Source: Asterionellopsis glacialis
Lineage: Eukaryota > Bacillariophyta > Plagiogrammaphyceae > Rhaphoneidales > Asterionellopsidaceae
NCBI GenBank assembly: GCA_014885115.2
Contig: WKLE02001563.1
Location: 9,235 to 36,267, forward strand
Direction of reading: 5' to 3'
Length of the DNA: 27,033 bases
Part shown: positions 22,095-27,033 of the stretch, piece after piece
Layout of the letters: every line of letters starts with the position of its first letter
Position numbering within the stretch: the first letter of the stretch is position 1
Program-made: the position numbers and the translations under genes
The notes under the pieces: generated by a model
The model's database searches: none
What the model was told of the DNA's origin: nothing
The model's input: the letters and a program-made list of their open reading frames with translations, nothing else

Positions 22095-22805
22095 TTAGAT
22101 CCTTTCTAAAGTGAGGACAACGTGACAACTCAAACTTCTCAACTCTCCTACACTGTCAAGCCTTTCATGGGTTCGAGCCTTAATATTAACTCGTCCAGGT
22201 GTAGTGTGTAGAAGATTTACAATATTTTCTTTCATTGCTGGTTTGAAACTGGCAACCTTCGGCCTTTCAAGAATTAGTGTCACATCCAGATTCCCAAGTT
22301 TGTATCCATACCCGGTCATAACTTCATATGCATGTTCCATAAATTTTGAAGAATCACATCCCTTCCACCTTGGATCAGTATCTTGGAAAACTTGACCAAT
22401 ATCTGGAAGTGTAAGGGCTCCAAAGATTGCATCGACTACCGAATGGTAAATAACATCACCATCAGAATGAGCAACGACGCCAAGTTGAGTTTCATAAATA
22501 CCTCCCTTTTCCACATACTTTCCCTCAGCATCAGTCCATTTTTGGTCTTTATGATCAATTGTTACCCCTCCAATAACAACTGGTTGACCAGCCTCATCTA
22601 ATGGTGCCATACGATGGATATCAAATCCATGACCAATACGTGTGGGAAGTGGTTCAATATCGTACGAAGGCTTTAGCAAATCATCAGTTGTTGCTGTAGA
22701 GCTCGAAAGAAAAGTGAGAGATGAACGTCTTGATGAAGCGCCAACGAATGCTGCTGATGGTCCGACAAGGATAGACAGCATGTAGCCAATTCGAAGAAGA
22801 TTCAT
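22095..22805 (-). CDS. ispF: Plastid 2-C-methyl-D-erythritol 2,4-cyclodiphosphate synthase
   Basis: IspF converts CDP-ME 2-phosphate into the cyclic diphosphate MEcPP in the plastid MEP pathway for isoprenoids. The metal-binding DIH (Asp62, His64) and His121, the HSDGD motif (113-117), DTDPRWKGCDS (132-142) and the KARTHERLDSVGE block near 209-221 are all present. The last is the plant/plastid variant rather than the ATTTEKLG form of E. coli. Residues 1-20 form a signal peptide ending SAA/F, matching the ASAFAP-like plastid signal of diatoms, followed by a Ser/Arg/Thr-rich transit peptide. Total length is 236 residues. Compared with E. coli IspF there are about 25 extra residues between His64 and His113. 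The gene is intronless and divergent from the gene at 23334, with 528 bp between them. Confidence 0.95.
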   Translation of the reverse strand: MNLLRIGYMLSILVGPSAAFVGASSRRSSLTFLSSSTATTDDLLKPSYDIEPLPTRIGHGFDIHRMAPLDEAGQPVVIGGVTIDHKDQKWTDAEGKYVEKGGIYETQLGVVAHSDGDVIYHSVVDAIFGALTLPDIGQVFQDTDPRWKGCDSSKFMEHAYEVMTGYGYKLGNLDVTLILERPKVASFKPAMKENIVNLLHTTPGRVNIKARTHERLDSVGELRSLSCHVVLTLERI

Positions 22806-23333
22806 CTTGTCGTTGTTAATTCGGCAGCGATTATTGTGTTGCGTGTGTGATATCTAGAGTGTCACATTTTCACTTCCAGCTGGTGTTTCCCGGAGCGACC
22901 GGAAAGGGAAATGTGTCGGTGTTTTTTCTCCTCGCGTGAACGGGATGTGGGGGTTTTCCTGTTTTTCTTCAAGAAGGAGCGAGATAAATGGAGGTCGATG
23001 ACATCATCTGACACTTGCAAGCTGCACGATTCGCACACTTTCACAACTTCGTGCGTACTCGTGAGCGAATTGGATCGGGTGGATCGGATGTTGGATCTGA
23101 TTTCGATCTTAAAATGACGTCACACATCTCCTTTCCGATATACTCATTGTACTAAAACAACGTAAATGTAATGTAGAATGGACGTAGTGATGTATCAGGC
23201 GAGAACAAGAAAATAGAAAATCCCCCCAGCACCCACTACGACGCCAACAACAGCAAACATCAGTCGGAAAGATCAGAAATATGACGGGAGAGCAAAAGGA
23301 AGAAAGGAAGAGAAAGAATAGAAGACTGACACC
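22806..23333. promoter_or_regulatory. Divergent promoter between ispF and a plastid-protein gene
   Basis: This 528-bp spacer separates two divergently transcribed genes for probable plastid proteins. It holds no convincing open frame. A perfect TGACGTCA palindrome lies at 23115-23122 and is listed separately. The last 100 bp before 23334 are purine-rich. Confidence 0.5.
23115..23122. promoter_or_regulatory. CRE-like bZIP site TGACGTCA
   Basis: This is a perfect 8-nt palindrome, about 310 bp from the ispF start and 210 bp from the start at 23334. TGACGT half-sites are known diatom CO2/cAMP-responsive elements bound by bZIP factors. A role in controlling either plastid gene is inferred from position alone. 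Confidence 0.4.
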
Positions 23334-23963
23334 ATGCTGGCGATGCAATATTGGGCGGTTCCATTATCTCTTTTTATGGCACTAAAAAGCCACCTTGTTC
23401 TTTCCTTTTCATTGAGACCTCCTGCATGTCGGTTCGGCTTTTCAGGACCAAAATTTGTTTCTGGGCGTCCGCACGATAACAATCTTATTCGGCGATTCTT
23501 ATCTGAACAGCTTTCTGTCGTTGGTGTAGATGAAGAATTTGTCCCTTTCCCAAACTGTGACATCGATGCTCCAGGAGTAGTAAAAACTTGTATGGATGCC
23601 TTGTCAAAGAACTCGCAGCCCTACAGTAATGCCGGTCTTGAGGTGTGCTTCAACTTTTCATCTGACAGATGCAGAGCTTCAATGGGAGGCACTTTGGAAG
23701 AGTTTATTCGGTTTGCAAATAATCCTACATTTGGAAGTATGGTCGATGCTCAAAGCTGGGAAGTGGTTTCTACTGGCCCTATCATTGAAGGGACGCAAAC
23801 TAGAGGTGCCATGCAAACTCAATTGATCGATGTAATCCCAATGGAGGGTCGTCCGCGTCGGTTTCTGTGGTCTATGCAAAAAGAACGTCGACCTCCTCGA
23901 CAGGGATGTTGGCTTGTTCATGAATGCATTTTTGTGGATAACGCATTTGCTCTCACTGAGTAA
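23334..23963 (+). CDS. Uncharacterised conserved protein, probably plastid-targeted
   Basis: The protein has 209 residues. Residues 1-24 look like a signal peptide and are followed by Phe25 and an Arg/Gly/Ser-rich stretch (FSLRPPACRFGF), as expected for diatom plastid import. From about 80 onward there is a compact domain containing PYSNAGLEVCFNFSSDRCRA, FGSMVDAQSWEVVSTGPI, QTRGAMQTQLIDV and ERRPPRQGCWLVHECIF. The pattern of a helix followed by strands ending in GCW resembles small NTF2-like or DUF4864-type domains of plants and algae, but I cannot name the family with certainty. The start at 23334 is chosen because it gives the complete signal peptide; Met4 is an alternative. Its stop is 101 bp from the stop of the convergent rsmE gene. 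Confidence 0.75.
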   Translation: MLAMQYWAVPLSLFMALKSHLVLSFSLRPPACRFGFSGPKFVSGRPHDNNLIRRFLSEQLSVVGVDEEFVPFPNCDIDAPGVVKTCMDALSKNSQPYSNAGLEVCFNFSSDRCRASMGGTLEEFIRFANNPTFGSMVDAQSWEVVSTGPIIEGTQTRGAMQTQLIDVIPMEGRPRRFLWSMQKERRPPRQGCWLVHECIFVDNAFALTE

Positions 23964-24064
23964 TGTAAATGGTGTGCTAAAGCCAAAACAACAATTATTT
24001 ACTTTAATAGCAATGGTATGGCACATGTATGCCGTACGAGTACCTTAATAAAAATTATTGAATG

Positions 24065-25384
24065 CTATCTCATATCATTATACAATACACATGCAGCTGT
24101 TGCAGCAGCAGCAGCCGTTTCAGCACGAAGCACTAATGATCCTAAAGAGACGCTTTGGACTCGGTGGGAAGCTTGACTTTGTTCGTCAAATAATGACTCT
24201 TCTTCTGGACTCCATCCTCCTTCGGGTCCGATCAGAAATGCTACAGAATCATGATGTTCCAGTGCACGGAGAACAGGCATCGAACCGAGTGCACTTCTTT
24301 CTCTGCAAATCAACAAGGATCGTGATTGTTCTTCATTTTTCCAGTGATCTAGTAATGTTTTCGTGGTCCATGGTTGTTGTTTTGATGTATTATCGTCACT
24401 CGTAATAGTGACCGCACTTGTTGGTTCTGTCAAAGAATGAGCAATATAGGGAATATCTAAACGTTCGCATTGTTCTGATGCCTCCACAAGCTGCATGGCT
24501 AATTTTTCCATATTTTGTCCAGTACATTGTTGTGTGGAGGCTGACTCTGTTCTATCGGTAACAATCGGGATGATACGGCCAACCCCTAATTCAGTACATT
24601 TTTCCATCATTATCTTAGCTCTCGCCTTTTTGAGTGGTGCAAACAATATCCATGGTTTGTCGGCTTGGTTTATATCCTCCATTTGAGTTCGTAATTGTTG
24701 GACGCATCGAGCACTCACGGTCATTGATGATGTTTTTCTCTTACGCCTTGTCGAACCAGCTTCATCCTCATTATCAGAAACAACAACGATTTCCGCCAGC
24801 CACTCACCAGCAACACCATCAAAAATGCGCACAAAATTGTTGTTCTTGCTTGCCTGTTTTCGCTTTTTACCACCAATCCTCATCACCTTCGTCACGTAAT
24901 GAGATTGGTCTTCGGTTAAGGGTATGACTGCACCTTGTCTCAAGGATTCTGAAACAAATGTATTCTGTTGTTCTATCAGTGGTGGTGATCCGACGTAAAG
25001 ACGTGGAAGCTTTGTATATCCCTGAGGTACTGTTGTTGTGATATCAAAGCCGTCCAATGCGGCGTCATCAAGGGTTTCAGCTAAGCATACTTGTGGAAGA
25101 CTACGGTGCAGCAGTAGGTCGTTGTTATAGATGGGAAACCCGACAAAACAAGCATAATGTCGTTTTCCGTGTCTAGTGGCTACAGAATTTGGAAACCACG
25201 CGAAAAACAGTCCCCATGTTACAAAATAAAAGACCGAATGAGGCAGACTGGACCATGGTTTTTTCGCCATCACAAGTTTACTGGAGCTTGTATGCATTCG
25301 TACCCTTGCGTAGATCCGCAAGCAAACTGGTGTCGATACGAAAAAACGAAAAAGAAAACTGAAAAGATTGTTACTTAATTTCAA
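24065..25384 (-). CDS. rsmE: RsmE-type 16S rRNA (uracil-N3)-methyltransferase
   Basis: RsmE methylates N3 of a conserved uracil near the 3' end of small-subunit rRNA (U1498 in E. coli). Here the target is probably organelle 16S rRNA. Of 439 residues, about 155-439 form the RsmE core: a PUA-like part with HYVTKVMRIG, then KKARAKIMMEKCTELGVGRI (252-271), and the SPOUT knot motifs GPEGGWSPEEE (386-396) and SLGSLVLRAETAA (413-425). The PUA-like part carries low-complexity insertions of Lys/Asn and Glu/Arg. The N-terminus is uncertain. The frame opens at 25384, but Met39 (ATG at 25270) starts a better targeting sequence with a hydrophobic stretch (VFYFVTWGLFFAWF). A plastid location is my first guess, a mitochondrial one the alternative. 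Confidence 0.92.
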   Translation of the reverse strand: MKLSNNLFSFLFRFFVSTPVCLRIYARVRMHTSSSKLVMAKKPWSSLPHSVFYFVTWGLFFAWFPNSVATRHGKRHYACFVGFPIYNNDLLLHRSLPQVCLAETLDDAALDGFDITTTVPQGYTKLPRLYVGSPPLIEQQNTFVSESLRQGAVIPLTEDQSHYVTKVMRIGGKKRKQASKNNNFVRIFDGVAGEWLAEIVVVSDNEDEAGSTRRKRKTSSMTVSARCVQQLRTQMEDINQADKPWILFAPLKKARAKIMMEKCTELGVGRIIPIVTDRTESASTQQCTGQNMEKLAMQLVEASEQCERLDIPYIAHSLTEPTSAVTITSDDNTSKQQPWTTKTLLDHWKNEEQSRSLLICRERSALGSMPVLRALEHHDSVAFLIGPEGGWSPEEESLFDEQSQASHRVQSVSLGSLVLRAETAAAAATAACVLYNDMR

Positions 25385-25757
25385 AGAATTTTTGATGAGA
25401 TATTAATGATGGATCGATGATGATATCCTCTCTACTCTCGAATTGTATCCTGGCAGATACCTGGAGAGGACTCAAGTCTAGGTCCTACAATGCTTTAAGA
25501 CTAGTCTAGAGAGAGCATCCCCTTGTCGATGATTCTTGACAAAGACAGTGCTTTTCCGCCGTGTCTTGTTACCGCCAGTCAAACCCTTCCGTTTTCTTTT
25601 CTGTGGGCATCATCATCATCTTCTTGTCACATCATGCGGAGTACGTGCGAAAGACAGACCAAGGTTTTTCTCTGTTTCTTCATTTCTCTCCCCCAACTTC
25701 TTCACCCCCTTCCCCCTCTGACAGAACCCACCCCGATTAATTGGTTATTAGCCTAAT

Positions 25758-25843
25758 TTCAGTTTTGTATTACAAAACTGAACCCTGTAAAACGACAAAA
25801 CCGAAGCTCAGTTTTGTACTCGGGCAAGGTCATGACAAAACTG
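25758..25843. repeat. Nested CAGTTTTGT / ACAAAACTG inverted repeats
   Basis: A perfect inverted repeat at 25758-25782 has 12-bp arms (TTCAGTTTTGTA) and a 1-nt spacer. A second pair, CAGTTTTGT at 25809-25817 and ACAAAACTG at 25835-25843, has a 17-nt loop. A degenerate copy (ACAAAACCG) lies between them. The arrangement could be the remains of a small inverted-repeat element. Confidence 0.7.
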
Positions 25844-26591
25844 ACCATACGGACACTGTGAAACTCTTGCATAAAATCCATATCCATATCTTGACCAAAC
25901 AGGCATAGGCCTACAGTGTACCTGTAACTCTTGAGAGATGACACCATGACAACAATGACACCAACAAAACAACTAAAATTAAAGAAACTCTAACTGTTAC
26001 TGTATTAAACTACCCAGTGCTAATAAGATAATTGGCTTTGTGCAATCCCAGTCATGCCAAATGGGTCACTAGGTGCATGAATTTGTTTCGTCTCCATAGC
26101 AATATCCAAGGTCCGACCACACAAGGAGCAACACTCCCCAAAATTCCAGAACAGCCACAACTACAAGGAGAACCTTCCACATGGAAGGTGGCTTAGTAAA
26201 CCTCTGGACCACAATTGGAGGACTAGACCACTAGGTCAAGCCACACTAACAACAACTACAATCAAATTAACAACTGCAAGAACAAGACAAACAAAAATCA
26301 AGCAAGGCAACAATAAACCTTTCATTTTGATGCTGGATTATCATGTTGTTGGATAGAACTGGAAGATTGTTGTTTCTCATTTTTTAACTCCATGAAGTAT
26401 AAATTGATCACGTCAATTGTCATGGTCAGTCGATGGGTATCAAGTCCAAAATCATGATAGGTACCATATGCACAGAGCAACCCCTACTGACTGTTTGTAA
26501 ATGGTACCTGGTACCAATACATTAGGACTATCAATAAAAGGATTTTTTAGTGAAGTAATCTGATTGGTTTAAGACATTTTCCATCCCTTGT

Positions 26592-26718
26592 ATTTTTGTT
26601 TTTGTTTTTGTTTTGTGATAAGGACAAAAATTTTGGCTTGAGTGCAAAACCTGATTTGGTCTGTCAGTCCATAAAAACATGTTCAATTTTGTTTTTGTTT
26701 TTGTCATATGATAAGGAT
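26592..26718. repeat. Two copies of a GTTTTT microsatellite followed by GATAAGGA
   Basis: Copy 1 (26592-26624) and copy 2 (26687-26718) each have a (GTTTTT)n tract followed within a few bases by GATAAGGA. They lie about 95 bp apart in direct orientation, which suggests an old segmental duplication rather than two independent microsatellites. Confidence 0.6.
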
Positions 26719-26733
26719 CAGCCTTAGAGCATC

Positions 26734-26872
26734 TTTTCTACACCAACCCAAGTCCAAAGTCCTAAACTCATTTTCCAGGTTATTTAAATTGGTTATGAGA
26801 CCACCCAAGTTGGGTTGGCTCAAATTGAATTTGCCACTTTTTCTACAAAATCTTGGTCCAAGTCCTAAACAT
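26734..26872. repeat. Direct repeat pair with TTTTCTACA and CCAAGTCC...TCCTAAAC
   Basis: Two stretches of about 35 bp, 26734-26770 and 26838-26872, share TTTTCTACA at one end and CCAAGTCC with CCTAAAC at the other, in direct orientation. A partial hairpin (CCAACCCA / TGGGTTGG) lies between them. The function is unknown. Confidence 0.55.
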
Positions 26873-27033
26873 GCAGGCATGCAGTCAAAAATTTTGTCAT
26901 TGCATGTATTTTTTTGAAGTAACAACTTTGAAGTAACAACAAGATGAACACAAAGATAAAGATGATGGTAGTATGCCAAACCAACAATCCACTATGAGGG
27001 AACTGCAACACAGCAGCTATCATCTGCAGGCCT

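Larger units (their letters stand above)
25385..27033. other. Non-coding right end with several short repeat families
   Basis: About 1.65 kb hold no protein that I recognise. The stretch contains the CAGTTTTGT inverted repeats (25758-25843), a short hairpin at 26172-26189 (ACCTTCCA, 2 nt, TGGAAGGT) and AAC-rich simple sequence near 26250-26310. It also has GGTACC copies at 26461-26515 and two direct-repeat pairs after 26590. The density of repeats suggests the edge of a repeat-rich region. Confidence 0.5.

Noticed and set aside
26072..26325. Two short minus-strand frames with hydrophobic segments, one beginning MKGLLLPCLIFVCLVLA
   Set aside because: The hydrophobicity comes from TTG/GTT-rich simple sequence, the two frames are out of phase, and no suitable splice sites join them.
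1..27033. CRISPR arrays, tRNA and rRNA genes, intact transposases
   Set aside because: Both strands were read; no regular spacer-repeat array, no convincing tRNA T-loop/anticodon arrangement and no transposase or reverse transcriptase motifs were found.

Overview
This is a window of nuclear DNA from a photosynthetic stramenopile, most likely a diatom. The evidence is short GT-AG introns (about 80-160 nt), an IspF with an N-terminus of the secondary-plastid type (signal peptide followed by Phe at the cleavage site), and FEA1/phytotransferrin-type iron-uptake proteins. Other support comes from mostly intronless housekeeping genes separated by AT-rich intergenic DNA. The genus cannot be told from the sequence alone.

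Layout. 1-650: upstream DNA with a cluster of palindromic GGTACC-type repeats. 651-7995 (+): a seven-exon gene for a predicted 2234-residue, single-pass membrane protein carrying three tandem copies of a two-lobed FEA1/phytotransferrin module, six lobes in all. 8110-9039 (-): a mitochondrial YebC/TACO1 protein. 9714-13982 (+): an EDRF1 orthologue of 1422 residues. 14334-15941 (-): a complete cytosine-C5 DNA methyltransferase of bacterial architecture. 16407-19172 (-): a second, three-exon phytotransferrin with one two-lobed module and a Met/Asp/Pro-rich N-terminus. 19173-22094: about 2.9 kb with no convincing gene, including more GGTACC repeats and a tandem duplication of about 185 bp. 22095-22805 (-): plastid IspF. 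23334-23963 (+): an uncharacterised, probably plastid-targeted protein. 24065-25384 (-): an RsmE-type 16S rRNA methyltransferase. 25385-27033: non-coding DNA with several short repeat families.

The most interesting content is the phytotransferrin pair. The two genes point towards each other and enclose three unrelated genes. They share intron positions and phases at equivalent points: phase 2 just before lobe A and phase 0 at the A/B boundary. The single module of the right-hand gene looks most like module 3 of the left-hand gene. Both genes have a GGTACC palindrome cluster that begins about 230-250 bp upstream of the predicted start codon. The large protein has a C-terminal membrane anchor and a cytoplasmic tail with an NPF tripeptide, a classical endocytic sorting signal. 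This fits the known uptake of phytotransferrin by endocytosis. The other genes serve organelles (TACO1, IspF, RsmE), DNA methylation, or an unknown role (EDRF1). Apart from the shared phytotransferrin theme they do not form an obvious pathway.

All functional calls come from reading the translated sequence and remembered family motifs. No searches were run. Splice sites were placed by eye, using GT-AG signals, frame continuity and alignment of the repeated modules to each other.
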